Positions 7,286 through 16,849 of a DNA stretch of 64,000 nucleotides are shown here, piece after piece; positions within the stretch are counted from its first letter, which is position 1; every line of letters starts with the position of its first letter. The notes under the pieces were generated by a model. It was not told the DNA's origin, made no database searches, and saw nothing but the letters and a program-made list of their open reading frames with translations. This stretch comes from Rheinheimera maricola (GTDB lineage: Bacteria > Pseudomonadota > Gammaproteobacteria > Enterobacterales > Alteromonadaceae), in contig NZ_JAERPS020000003.1 of assembly GCF_016918075.2 (NCBI RefSeq), positions 62,001 through 126,000 on the forward strand. The letters run 5' to 3'. A program made the translations under genes and the position numbers.

Positions 7286-9685
7286 TTACGTTAACCGATG
7301 CGGCCGGATGCTGGCGCTGAGCAGCAATAAAGCAAAATACAACATCGCCATGCGGCCGCCATCTATAACACTATCAAACAAGCCGACCAGCAAAACGCCT
7401 AACAAGGCCAGTGCAACAGTGCTGCCGGTTTGGCTGTAATGCGTTTTACTAAACCATTGCTGCATAAGTACCACAGCAGTTAAGCCGCTCCAGAGTAACA
7501 AGCCAATAAGGCCCATTTCGAACAATTGCATCGGCCACAAGCCTTTTACATGGTAGGGCATGTGATGCCTGTCACTGCTAAAAAACCAGTGGCGCATTTG
7601 TTCGCTAAAATTACTGTTGCTAAGCAGATTAGCCTGCAAACTGTCAGCTAATTGCAACGACTCCAGCACCATTTCAGTATCACGGTTGCTGATAGCTAGT
7701 GAGAAAGTCTTGCTGGTTAAACTATCAGTAATTGCGGAAGAAAACGGGTTGTCTGCAAACTGAATACTGTATTGGCCTACGCCGTCAGAAGCGCCTTTAA
7801 CCGTTAACGAACCACGGCTGCATTTGCCATGATATAACAGCTGTTTATCACATATCTCTGCCAGTAACTTAATATCGCTGTTATGCCGCAAGTTTAACTG
7901 CAGCGCTATATTGCCAACCGGGCGGGCTATTTGCTGCGTAATGCGAAACACTTCGCCATAGCCATGTATATGGCTGCCGCTTTTTAAATACAGTGCGTTG
8001 CCCTGTTGTAATGGAAGCAAGGATAAAACAGCGACCTGGTCATCAATGTCACCGCGCTCGCGGTTTAGTGGCACGAAACGGCCCACCCCGCTACCGAGCC
8101 AAATATCGTTTTTTGCCGGCATCGCCTGTATCGCTTTATCCCAATGCTCAAAGCGCCCTTGCAGATCTTTATCTGTGGTGGAAAAACGACTATCGACATA
8201 GCTACTGTTAAAAAACATCGCCAGCACTATCACCACGCCCGAAACCGCTGCCCACAGCGCAAAACTTAACGCTGTGGGCATTTTTTCTGTGTGACCAAAC
8301 GGCAGAAAAGTCACCGCCAGCACTAATGGCAGCAACAACAACCCGGGTAGCTGTGCAGAGGTTAAACGGTAATCTGACCAATACCAGCATATCGCCGTGG
8401 TTAACAGCGCCAGTGCCATAAAACAAAACGCTAGCAGCGCATCAACAAGCTTGCTGCCTCCACGCAGACATCTAAGGTACAACAAGCCCGCTGAAGCCAA
8501 CCAACACAGTGCGTAAAAGCCATATACCGGTTTTCCCACACCGGCGAGCCAAAAAAGCGCTGCGGCTACAATAACCGCGGCTGCAAAGCCGGTTGCGGCA
8601 AAAGAGCGTTCAAAGGTGTCGCTGACAGCGACAAATGTGAACACTAAAAGCACTAAGCCTGAAATAGCCAATAACACACGGTAGCCGCCATAAGGAAATA
8701 ACCATAAGCCGCCAGTGATAGCCAAAATAGCAACCGCTAGCATGGCGAATAAGCGCTGCTTATTTTCCGGCAGTAACTGGCGGCCAGCAGCTTTTAACCT
8801 GGTGTACTGCAGCGAAACAAAGAGCCCGGCAACGATAAATGCCGCCAGATAAACGCCACGAGAAAAGGTGGTCAGGGCGACATAACCAAACAAACACAGC
8901 AGTAGCACGAACAGAACTTTGTCAACCTGGGTTTTGGCATTCATTAACCCGAGCATAATAAATGGTAAACTCAATGCCAGATAGGCATCTAAGGTTGCCC
9001 CCCCGGTATGCATTTCCCAGAACCAGGCTGTTGTGCGGTAATCTGTGGTCAGGTTTAATAAACCGGTGAAATGCCAGCGCTCAAATAAGCAGCCCAGCAT
9101 TACCGCCAAAGCACCCAAGGCAAAACCGACTATCAGCGCACGCTGAAAACGCGGCCAGTCGGCAGAGAGATAACGACAGCAAAAATAAAAACACAGCGCG
9201 GAAAACAGCGCCTTGCCAATTCGCAACGGCCCGCCCTGATCTTCATAGTTGGTAAAGTAAACTGCTTCGTTAGCAGGCAACAAATGATAACCTTTTATAA
9301 GTGCCATAAGTTGCCAGCCAAATGCCAGCAGCATGATCACTGCGATACCGCGGTGCCACTGCAAATTCATTAGAGGGCCGGGCAAACCGTGACGAAACAA
9401 ATGTAAAACTAAGCCTAACACATAGCCCCATAAGGCCAGGTCAAACTCCTCTATCACCATGGCGCCGGTCCATTTCGTCAGGCTTAACCATGGCACGCAG
9501 CAAAGCCAGATCATCAGCCCGCTATAAGGCCTGAAATAACCCAATACACTGAATATGCCAACAAAGAAAAAAGAGAAGCTGATCACGCTGAGGTATAGCG
9601 GACTCGTCACAACTAAGGCAGTCAGAACAGCCGCCGCTAATATTAACAGCGGCAACAACGCAACGCGGGTTGAATGTTGAAGCAT
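7286..9685 (-). CDS. O-antigen ligase family protein (Wzy/WaaL-like), with long periplasmic insert
   Basis: A 799-residue polytopic membrane protein. At least ten hydrophobic segments fill residues 1-500. The Wzy_C-type signature 'TTFSRGVYLAAFIV' lies at about residue 275. A hydrophilic block from about 500 to 730 ('GSGVGRFVPLN', 'SGSHIHGYGEVF') interrupts the membrane part and looks like a beta-rich, lectin-like periplasmic domain. Two further membrane segments close the protein. Such proteins polymerise or ligate polysaccharide from undecaprenyl-linked donors; in XrtA clusters the equivalent gene is thought to handle the exopolysaccharide. It is single, and divergent from 9907 across about 220 bp that should hold its promoter. 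The large insert is longer than usual for WaaL. Confidence 0.8.
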   Translation of the reverse strand: MLQHSTRVALLPLLILAAAVLTALVVTSPLYLSVISFSFFFVGIFSVLGYFRPYSGLMIWLCCVPWLSLTKWTGAMVIEEFDLALWGYVLGLVLHLFRHGLPGPLMNLQWHRGIAVIMLLAFGWQLMALIKGYHLLPANEAVYFTNYEDQGGPLRIGKALFSALCFYFCCRYLSADWPRFQRALIVGFALGALAVMLGCLFERWHFTGLLNLTTDYRTTAWFWEMHTGGATLDAYLALSLPFIMLGLMNAKTQVDKVLFVLLLCLFGYVALTTFSRGVYLAAFIVAGLFVSLQYTRLKAAGRQLLPENKQRLFAMLAVAILAITGGLWLFPYGGYRVLLAISGLVLLVFTFVAVSDTFERSFAATGFAAAVIVAAALFWLAGVGKPVYGFYALCWLASAGLLYLRCLRGGSKLVDALLAFCFMALALLTTAICWYWSDYRLTSAQLPGLLLLPLVLAVTFLPFGHTEKMPTALSFALWAAVSGVVIVLAMFFNSSYVDSRFSTTDKDLQGRFEHWDKAIQAMPAKNDIWLGSGVGRFVPLNRERGDIDDQVAVLSLLPLQQGNALYLKSGSHIHGYGEVFRITQQIARPVGNIALQLNLRHNSDIKLLAEICDKQLLYHGKCSRGSLTVKGASDGVGQYSIQFADNPFSSAITDSLTSKTFSLAISNRDTEMVLESLQLADSLQANLLSNSNFSEQMRHWFFSSDRHHMPYHVKGLWPMQLFEMGLIGLLLWSGLTAVVLMQQWFSKTHYSQTGSTVALALLGVLLVGLFDSVIDGGRMAMLYFALLLLSASIRPHRLT

Positions 9686-9906
9686 GCTACGTTCCTTGTA
9701 ATGCTTTGCACCAGGTATTTAGGTTTAGACACATCAGAATACCACGTCGACGTCAGTGTTCAACATACGACATGAGCAAGCGCTGCAAGAGTATTGAGCA
9801 AAACATATCAAACGACTTGTAGCAGTAGCAGGTTTAAAAAAATCAAAGCCTTGCTGACGACTTTGTTTTATACTTTTGCCATTGGAGCAATAACTGGCAG
9901 GAAGCT

Positions 9907-11211
9907 GTGCTGTATACTTTGTTAAAACGACTTCTTATCACGTTTTTTTCAGTGTTTATTCTGGCCATACTGCTGTTTTTCGTTATTTCTTCAGCGGAAA
10001 AAATTCAGCCCCGTAGCTTAGTAAGTAACGATGTATTGCTATCTCAACAAGTGCTAAGCGACACCCTAGCCCAGCTACGTAACAACAGCGGTCATATTGA
10101 GCTGGTGTTTAAGCAACCTGAACTAGATGCATTAATGAATGTCGCCAGCTATGCCCTGCCAGGAGCCCGCTTTGACGGTGTCATTAATCGTTACGGCGTC
10201 GCCTTAAGCGGCCACGCGCCCTTGCTGTCGACCGGTCGCACCGTGCGGGTAGCTTGCCTACTCTTGCTAGATAACAACCGTTTTAGTATTAACCGCTGCC
10301 AGTTGGGTAAACTGCCGGTACCAGGCATGCTGGCCAATTGGTTATTGCGCTGGACGCTGCGAAATGTAGTGGCAAGCCCGGCCGATGAGCAGCTATTATC
10401 CCTGTTTGCCAAAGGCCGGCTGGATGATGAGCAACTGAGCTTTATTGACAAACAGGCCAGCCCGATTGTGCTTAACCTGCAACCCGCCTTATACAACCCA
10501 GTCGCACTGTTGCAAACCGATGTCGCTTTAGCACCCGATGTGATGTTTTATCTTAAGCAACTCGACCAATTGCAGCGCCAGTATCCGCGTGAACGCCGGC
10601 TGGCGTTTTTTGCATTGAATGTGCTAAATACCGCACATCAACGCCGCGACAGAAATAGCAATGACAATACCATAAGCACCTACCATAACGCCGCTTGGGC
10701 GCTGATTGTAGCCTTTGGTAACCGTAAGTTTATCCATTACGCCAATGCCGCAATTACCATTAATAAGGTACCAAAATTTGGCCCGGCACTATTGAGTGGC
10801 CGGCATGATTTGGCGCAACATTTTTTATACTCGGCGGCGATTAAGCTCATTAGTTCGGCACAATTATCTACACAGATTGGCAATTTAAAAGAACTTATGG
10901 ATGCCGCTGCAGGTGGCTCTGGCTTTAGTTTTGTTGATTTAGCCGCCGACCGCGCCGGCATCGCGTTTGCTACACAGCTTGATAGCTTGCAGCATGCTAA
11001 TCTGCCGCTATACAACAGCATTAGCTTTGAGCAGGCCATAATACCGCATCTGCATGATTTACCCGAAGGCTTAACCGAGCAGCAACTAGAGCTACAATAC
11101 GGCGGCCACGACGGTGTGGGTTTTAAGCAACTGGAGCGGGATATTATGGCGCGAATTGCGGCGCTGCCATTGTATCGCAGCACACTGGCAACAAGCGCAG
11201 ACGCTATGTAA
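9907..11211 (+). CDS. Membrane-anchored hypothetical protein
   Basis: A 434-residue protein with GTG start and a strong AGGAAG ribosome site. One N-terminal transmembrane segment (about residues 7-28, 'LLITFFSVFILAILLFFVI') is followed by a large hydrophilic region, so it is probably anchored in the inner membrane with the bulk in the periplasm. I see 'HIELVFKQPELDALMNVASY' and 'LSGRHDLAQHFLYSAAI' but no motif I can assign to a known enzyme. It lies upstream of and on the same strand as the MBOAT and SGNH-like genes, so a role in export or acylation of the polysaccharide is possible. Confidence 0.7.
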   Translation: MLYTLLKRLLITFFSVFILAILLFFVISSAEKIQPRSLVSNDVLLSQQVLSDTLAQLRNNSGHIELVFKQPELDALMNVASYALPGARFDGVINRYGVALSGHAPLLSTGRTVRVACLLLLDNNRFSINRCQLGKLPVPGMLANWLLRWTLRNVVASPADEQLLSLFAKGRLDDEQLSFIDKQASPIVLNLQPALYNPVALLQTDVALAPDVMFYLKQLDQLQRQYPRERRLAFFALNVLNTAHQRRDRNSNDNTISTYHNAAWALIVAFGNRKFIHYANAAITINKVPKFGPALLSGRHDLAQHFLYSAAIKLISSAQLSTQIGNLKELMDAAAGGSGFSFVDLAADRAGIAFATQLDSLQHANLPLYNSISFEQAIIPHLHDLPEGLTEQQLELQYGGHDGVGFKQLERDIMARIAALPLYRSTLATSADAM

Positions 11212-11270
11212 GTCGGCGCTTAGACAACATCACGCAAGCGCTAATCAGATTGATATAAAGGATTATAAAA

Positions 11271-12800
11271 ATGCTGTTTAACTCTGTAGAGTTTTTGTTC
11301 TTTTTCCTGCCACTTACGTTATTGCTATATCACTTGCTGCGTCATCACGTGTCAGTACAAAGTGCACTATTTTTGCTGATTATTGCCTCGCTGTTTTTTT
11401 ATGCCTGGTGGCAACCCGCCTATTTAATCTTGCTTACGGCCTCCGTATTAAGCAATTATTTTATTGCCAAAGCAATTTATCGCTATCGTAAAAACTGGCT
11501 AACTGCGCTTGGTGTGTGCTTAAACCTGGCAGTGATTGGCTATTATAAATACAGCGTATTTTTTGTTAATAATCTGGCTATGCTAAGCGGTGCTGACTGG
11601 CAAGTTGAACAAATCTTACTGCCGCTGGCGATTTCATTTTTTACCTTTCAGCAGATTGCTTATCTGATTGACGTACAACGTCATCAGGTGATTGAACCCA
11701 GCTTCAGCAAATACGTGCTATTCGTCTGCTTTTTTCCGCAATTGATTGCCGGCCCGATAGTGCATCATAGTGAAATGATGCCGCAGTTTCGTCAGCAAGT
11801 CGCCATTTCCAGCCGCCACTTTGCCGTTGGTTTAAGTATATTTAGTATCGGTTTATTCAAAAAAACCGTGCTGGCCGATGGCATAGCCGTATATGCTAAC
11901 CCGGTATTTCAACAAGCCGAGCAAGGCATAACGCCTGACTTCTTCACCGCCTGGGGCGGTGCCCTGGCCTACACCTTTCAGCTGTATTTTGATTTTTCCG
12001 GCTATTCAGATATGGCCATTGGCTTGGCATTACTCTTTGGTATCGCGCTGCCACTTAACTTCAACTCCCCGTATAAAGCATTGAATATCGTCGATTTTTG
12101 GCGGCGTTGGCATATTACCTTGTCGCGGTTTTTACGTGATTATCTGTACATCAGTTTAGGCGGTAACCGTTTTGGTTTTATCCGTCGTTACAGCAATTTG
12201 TTTATTACCATGGTACTTGGCGGCTTGTGGCATGGTGCGGGCTGGAATTTTCTAATCTGGGGTGCGCTACATGGCAGCTATTTGGTGGTAAATCATAGCT
12301 TTAGCCATATCCGCCAGCGTTATTTGGTGTTTATTAAAGATGGCTGGTTCGCACCTTTGGCCTGGAGCCTTACCTTTATTGCTGTTGTTGTCGGCTGGGT
12401 GTTTTTCCGTGCTCCAAGCCTGGATGGCGCTTTACTGATGCTCAGTGCAATGAGTGGCGCTGAAGGCATTAGCTTACCGGCAGGTATAATGGTACAACTT
12501 GGCTTTTTATCCCCCCTGTTGCAATGGTTAAATGTTGGCTCCTACCTGGGCGGTGGCATGGTATTTATTGAAACCTGGCTTTGGATCATCGCTTTACTTA
12601 GCATTTCGTTATTTTTTCCCAATGTGCTACAGCTTTTCTACCAGCAATTACCCGAACAAACGCGCAAAGGCGTCAGTGTGACAGATGCCGAGCTGCAGTG
12701 GCAACCATCAGCAACCTGGGCATTGGCCATTAGCCTATTGTTTATTGTCGCGGTGTCGACATTGGGTCGCGTTAGCGAATTTTTATACTTTAATTTTTAA
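11271..12800 (+). CDS. MBOAT family O-acyltransferase (AlgI-like)
   Basis: A 509-residue polytopic protein of the membrane-bound O-acyltransferase family. Characteristic blocks are 'FFPQLIAGPIVHHSEMMPQF' (about residue 155), 'DFSGYSDMAIGLALLFG' (about 240), 'WRRWHITLSRFLRDYLYISL' (about 280) and 'LGGLWHGAGWNFLIWGALHG' (about 322), which carries the catalytic His. Such proteins move acetyl groups across the membrane onto secreted polysaccharide, usually with an SGNH/AlgJ-like partner. Here the following gene (12 bp away) encodes such a partner, so the two probably form one acetylation unit. A second MBOAT/SGNH pair is encoded on the other strand at 14267-16707. Confidence 0.93.
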   Translation: MLFNSVEFLFFFLPLTLLLYHLLRHHVSVQSALFLLIIASLFFYAWWQPAYLILLTASVLSNYFIAKAIYRYRKNWLTALGVCLNLAVIGYYKYSVFFVNNLAMLSGADWQVEQILLPLAISFFTFQQIAYLIDVQRHQVIEPSFSKYVLFVCFFPQLIAGPIVHHSEMMPQFRQQVAISSRHFAVGLSIFSIGLFKKTVLADGIAVYANPVFQQAEQGITPDFFTAWGGALAYTFQLYFDFSGYSDMAIGLALLFGIALPLNFNSPYKALNIVDFWRRWHITLSRFLRDYLYISLGGNRFGFIRRYSNLFITMVLGGLWHGAGWNFLIWGALHGSYLVVNHSFSHIRQRYLVFIKDGWFAPLAWSLTFIAVVVGWVFFRAPSLDGALLMLSAMSGAEGISLPAGIMVQLGFLSPLLQWLNVGSYLGGGMVFIETWLWIIALLSISLFFPNVLQLFYQQLPEQTRKGVSVTDAELQWQPSATWALAISLLFIVAVSTLGRVSEFLYFNF

Positions 12801-12812
12801 TGGGTATTAGCA

Positions 12813-13898
12813 ATGAAACACTATTTAAAGCTTGTCGGGCTATTTGTTGTTATTGGCTTGCTGGTACTGTGTGCAACGAGCTACTTACTTGATCCTTACG
12901 GTATTTACGCTAATAAAGACGGTGCCTTTGCACGTAAAGTTGCCGCGGCAGACAAAGGCCGTACGGTTAAGCCCTATCAGGCATTAAATAGCGCGCCTTA
13001 TACGCTGTTAGTCGGTAATTCAAGAGTTGAAATTGGCATGCCGGCTGAACACGCGTTTTATCAAGGTAAACCGGCCTACAATATGGGCCTGCCAGGGGCC
13101 AGCGTCAGTATGCAATATGCTTATGCCATGCATGCCGTAGAGCACAATAACTCAGTGAAGCAAGTGGTAATAGCCGTAGACTTTTTAGATTTTACTTCAG
13201 CGGCTGATAATATTGCCAGCACCCCAGATAACAGTGGCTGGCAATGGCGGCTGCAGGGGCTGAATTCGGACAGCTTTGCAGATAAACGCCGCTATATCGC
13301 CGAGCGGATAAGCTTGCTGTTCTCGCTATCAGCATTAACCGACAGTGTAAAAACGGTGCTGGCGCAACAAAGTAACGTTAACGCGTTAAATCGTTTTGGT
13401 TTTAACGATGGCAGGGTGTACCACTTCCATGTCGGAAATGAGGGTTTTGCCGCTTTGTACCAACAAAAAGCCCATGAAATGCAGCAGCGTTTAAGTGCAC
13501 GACAATGGGTTTTTAATCAGCAAAGTTACCACCTCAACGAGCTGGACCACTTTATAACCCGGCTAAAAAAACAAAATATTGCCGTGTACCTGATGATAAA
13601 TCCCTATCAACAGCCTTATCTGGACTTGCTTAGCCAGCACAAGCTTGACCAACACCTTGCCAACTGGAAACACCAGATGGCCCAGTTGTCAGCAAGGCAC
13701 CAGCTGCCACTATTTGACTTTGCTATTGCATCTCCGATGGTTACTGAGATTGTTGATCTGAAGAGCAAAAACGCACTAGACAGCCCTTATTTTTGGGAAC
13801 CGGCACACTATCGGCCGGCGTTTGGTGATTTCATACTATCAACGATACAAACTAGTGACTGCAGACAACTCTGCAATATTCTTATCGATAAAAATTAG
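12813..13898 (+). CDS. SGNH-like periplasmic partner of the MBOAT acyltransferase
   Basis: A 361-residue protein with one N-terminal transmembrane anchor (residues 5-25). 'LLVGNSRVEIG' near residue 66 is the first SGNH block with the presumed Ser in GNS, and 'FWEPAHYRPAFGDFIL' near residue 330 supplies a plausible catalytic His in the position of the DxxH block. This layout matches the poorly characterised proteins that accompany AlgI-type MBOAT proteins and finish O-acetylation on the periplasmic side. It is directly downstream of the MBOAT gene. The acyl group and sugar acceptor cannot be told from sequence. Confidence 0.75.
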   Translation: MKHYLKLVGLFVVIGLLVLCATSYLLDPYGIYANKDGAFARKVAAADKGRTVKPYQALNSAPYTLLVGNSRVEIGMPAEHAFYQGKPAYNMGLPGASVSMQYAYAMHAVEHNNSVKQVVIAVDFLDFTSAADNIASTPDNSGWQWRLQGLNSDSFADKRRYIAERISLLFSLSALTDSVKTVLAQQSNVNALNRFGFNDGRVYHFHVGNEGFAALYQQKAHEMQQRLSARQWVFNQQSYHLNELDHFITRLKKQNIAVYLMINPYQQPYLDLLSQHKLDQHLANWKHQMAQLSARHQLPLFDFAIASPMVTEIVDLKSKNALDSPYFWEPAHYRPAFGDFILSTIQTSDCRQLCNILIDKN

Positions 13899-13970
13899 AT
13901 TAAAGTAACCTAAGACCAACTAAAAATCATCCAGTAGTACTTACCAGCATTAAACTGCTGCCTATCTGTT

Positions 13971-14210
13971 TTACGCCTCGTTGCACTTCGTCTGACAGCT
14001 GCTTTCGGCATATGCACGCTGATTTAAGCAGTCTGTCCTCATTGCCTTGGGTAGAACTGTATTTAGTAACAAAGGGATAGTAGTATTAGCCTCAATACTG
14101 TCTGGTTCATGCAAATAGTAGGTTTGGCGCCGAGCATCAAACAATTTACCTAGCCAGGTTGTGCCAAGACGTGGCATACCAAATAACAATATTACCTGGT
14201 GAAGAGTCAT
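13971..14210 (-). pseudogene. Sulfotransferase N-terminal remnant
   Basis: About 79 codons that start like a PAPS-dependent sulfotransferase: 'ILLFGMPRLGTTWLGKLFD' is the 5'-phosphosulfate-binding loop, followed by 'YYLHEPDS'. A full enzyme is about 250-300 residues; this one stops after 79, and only about 70 bp lie between its stop and the next gene, so most of the enzyme is missing. The tail (QRAYAESSCQ...) no longer looks like the family, suggesting a frameshift before the deletion. Leu replaces the usual Ser in the P-loop. ATG 14210 is preferred over TTG 14213. It is probably a decayed gene at the edge of the variable zone. Confidence 0.65.
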
Positions 14211-14266
14211 CAACTTGTCATTTTAAACTCGATTCTGGCTGAATTCATACCGAGCGTTTAGCGCGG

Positions 14267-15658
14267 TCAAAACTGGAAATAAATAAAAGGCGCTTCGGCT
14301 GACCCCAATGTGATTAAGCCATACAGTAGCACCAGCAATGCCGGCGCTTTTATAAGTTGTGGCAACGCCAAATAACGCTGTTGCCAACGGGTTAGCGTTT
14401 GTGGCGGAATACCGTGTAACATGACAGCCGCCAACAGTGATATGCCACCAACAGTAGTAAGCTGAAATGGCAAATGCGTATTGTGCCAGATTGCCAACAT
14501 ATAACCTGCCGCGTGTTGCAAATCTTCCGCGCGAAACATTACCCTTAGCAGGCAAACCAGGATAAATGTTCTGGTCACCGCCAATACCCAGCGCCAACCT
14601 GATTGTGGCAACAACCAGCCTTTATTACGCATAAAGCGCTCTAAAGCAACTAAGGCACCATGACACAGGCCGTACAACAAAAAATTCCAGCCTGCACCAT
14701 GCCATAATCCTATCGCCACGAACGTCAGCACCAGATTAATGTAAACATTACCCCGTTTGCTTCCGCCTAACCCGTAGTACAGATAGTCGCGAAAAAATGA
14801 CGACATTGAAATATGCCAACGTTGCCAAAAATTTGAAATGCTGTCGGCTAAATAAGGCCGGTTAAAGTTAACAGGCAGTTGATAACCAAGTAACCGGGCA
14901 CAACCACGAGCAATATCGGTATAAGCCGAAAAATCGAGATAAACCTGAAAGCTATAGCCAATAAGGGCAAGTACTAAAAAAACCGACGAATTGTTGCTGT
15001 AATTTGTAAAAGCTGGATCAACCAGGTGCAACGCTAGAACATCAGCTAACAGAACTTTTTTTATCAGTCCCTGCACAATCAACATCACGCCTTCCTGCTG
15101 CGCACTGCTATTAACTTCAGTGTTATGTGCTAGTTGCGGCAGAAAGTAACTGGCACGCACTATTGGACCTGCAACTAACTGCGGAAAAAACGAGACAAAA
15201 AGTGCAAAGTCAGACACGGATGAAATAGGTTCTAACTCGCCGCGATAAATATCTATGGTGTAAGAAAGCGCCTGAAAGGTATAAAACGAAATGCCCACAG
15301 GCAAAAGTATATGCAAGATATTAATATGTGATGACATGCCAAGCATAGCTGACACTACATCAATATTTGCTAAGAAGAAATTAAAGTATTTAAATAACCC
15401 CAGCACACCAAGACTGAATAATAATGATATGGACAGCCAGAATTTGGGCCGCCCTGAAATACTGATTTGTCGGCCGCAATAGAAATTAACCACTGTCATG
15501 ACAAACAACAAAGCACCAAAACGCCAATCCCAGCTCATGTAAAACCAATAACTTGCTACGATTAAAATGGCCTTTTTCCGGTTGTTATTTCGCATAAGCC
15601 GCAGTAATACTAATAGCGCAATTAAAAACACATAAAAATGTAGCGAGGTAAAACTCAT
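14267..15658 (-). CDS. MBOAT family O-acyltransferase, second copy
   Basis: A 463-residue polytopic membrane protein. 'FFPQLVAGPIVRASYFLPQL', 'YLDFSAYTDIARGCARLLG', 'FWQRWHISMSSFFRDYLYYGL' and 'GLWHGAGWNFLLYGLCHGAL' are the MBOAT blocks, with the catalytic His in LWHGAGW. It differs clearly from the MBOAT at 11271 and is not a recent duplicate. Its ATG overlaps the TGA of the SGNH gene at 15655 (ATGA), so they form a two-gene unit. It probably transfers an acyl group to a different position or sugar than the first MBOAT. Confidence 0.92.
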   Translation of the reverse strand: MSFTSLHFYVFLIALLVLLRLMRNNNRKKAILIVASYWFYMSWDWRFGALLFVMTVVNFYCGRQISISGRPKFWLSISLLFSLGVLGLFKYFNFFLANIDVVSAMLGMSSHINILHILLPVGISFYTFQALSYTIDIYRGELEPISSVSDFALFVSFFPQLVAGPIVRASYFLPQLAHNTEVNSSAQQEGVMLIVQGLIKKVLLADVLALHLVDPAFTNYSNNSSVFLVLALIGYSFQVYLDFSAYTDIARGCARLLGYQLPVNFNRPYLADSISNFWQRWHISMSSFFRDYLYYGLGGSKRGNVYINLVLTFVAIGLWHGAGWNFLLYGLCHGALVALERFMRNKGWLLPQSGWRWVLAVTRTFILVCLLRVMFRAEDLQHAAGYMLAIWHNTHLPFQLTTVGGISLLAAVMLHGIPPQTLTRWQQRYLALPQLIKAPALLVLLYGLITLGSAEAPFIYFQF

Positions 15659-16707
15659 GGTTGCAGCTGCTCTAATTGCGATAACTTGTGTGCCAGTGTT
15701 TTTGCCATAGCATGTTCACCCTCAGCAGAAAAATGAACGCTGTCTACAAAGTAGCGCCGTCCACCCGGAACATCTTTAGATAAACTGACATAATGCACGT
15801 TAGTATAATTAGTCGAGATGCCTGACAACACTTTGTTATAACTGTTGAAAACTTGAGAGAACTGCGCTACCGATAAACAAGGTGTGTAATACAATGCTGA
15901 GTTAGCCAGTTCTTGTTGCAAATCAAGCGGCTGCTCCGGGCGAAAAGAACGCAAATTTTCAGCTAACAGTATCTGCTTAACGCCCCTGTGCTGTGCAAGT
16001 ATAAGAATTTGCTGTACCTGGGCCTCATATTGCTGCAAGTAAGGGGTTAAATCTGGCAAAGGTGCATATTTATAAGGTATATATCGTAGGCTGGTGCTAT
16101 TTTTTAGCAGCAAATCCACTGTTAAGAGCCATTTAGGAGCTTGTAACTGCGGTAAACTGTAGTTTTTCTTAGCCGTTTTGGTCCTGCATAAACGGCTAAT
16201 GTCATTACTTAAACCAGAATACAAAATCAAAACATCTTCCGATAAACCGGTCAGCAACTGTTCATAAAGCTTATATTGATTATTAATGTCGTTGCCTGGA
16301 ATCCCGGCATTAATAACATCAAGAATTAATTCAGAATTGTAGCGCTGCAGTATCGAAGGAAAGGTTTCACTATTCGTTCTTGCATAAGCACCAAAAGTGC
16401 TTGATGCGCCTAAAACTATAACCCTGGTAGCATTGTCAGACTTAGCGGCAATGGGAGCAGAACGTAATCCCAATTCATTACTTTGCACACTGATACTGCT
16501 GCCAGAAAAGTTTATATTTGAAGCAAGCACTTTATAACCATCTTGGTGCACGAATAAACTGGTTGCAGCCTCATCAGACGCCAATGCCGAGGTAAAAATA
16601 CTGTTCCCGAACTTCAACTGAGCTCGAAACTGCAGCATTACCTCAACAACAACAAACAGTAGTAAAACCAACAGCAGAGTTTTAAAGACCTGACCATCCT
16701 TAGCCAT
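15655..16707 (-). CDS. SGNH/GDSL hydrolase family protein, MBOAT partner
   Basis: A 350-residue protein with an N-terminal transmembrane anchor (residues 8-25). 'VIVLGASSTFGAYA' near residue 97 gives the nucleophile Ser block, 'INAGIPGNDINNQY' the Gly block, 'LYSGLSNDIS' the Asn block, and 'DSVHFSAEGEHAMA' near residue 325 the catalytic Asp/His (DxxH). All four SGNH blocks are therefore present, unlike the more divergent partner at 12813. It is translationally coupled to the second MBOAT gene. Expected role: periplasmic O-acyl transfer or esterase action on the exopolysaccharide. The coding sequence looks A+T-richer than the core genes. Confidence 0.87.
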   Translation of the reverse strand: MAKDGQVFKTLLLVLLLFVVVEVMLQFRAQLKFGNSIFTSALASDEAATSLFVHQDGYKVLASNINFSGSSISVQSNELGLRSAPIAAKSDNATRVIVLGASSTFGAYARTNSETFPSILQRYNSELILDVINAGIPGNDINNQYKLYEQLLTGLSEDVLILYSGLSNDISRLCRTKTAKKNYSLPQLQAPKWLLTVDLLLKNSTSLRYIPYKYAPLPDLTPYLQQYEAQVQQILILAQHRGVKQILLAENLRSFRPEQPLDLQQELANSALYYTPCLSVAQFSQVFNSYNKVLSGISTNYTNVHYVSLSKDVPGGRRYFVDSVHFSAEGEHAMAKTLAHKLSQLEQLQP

Positions 16708-16849
16708 AATTTGAACCTTAATTTATACTTTAAACATCATAACAGGATTTCTGCCATATTAGGATGCCCTAGATTCTACCACGTTGCGCTCAGTACCTTT
16801 TTAACCTATGTTTTACTTTTCAGTCAACTCTGATCTAATTCCTTACATC

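Noticed and set aside
9894-9912. Sigma-54-like TGGC...GC ahead of the gene at 9907
   Set aside because: GG and GC are 11 bases apart instead of 10 and it overlaps the ribosome site.
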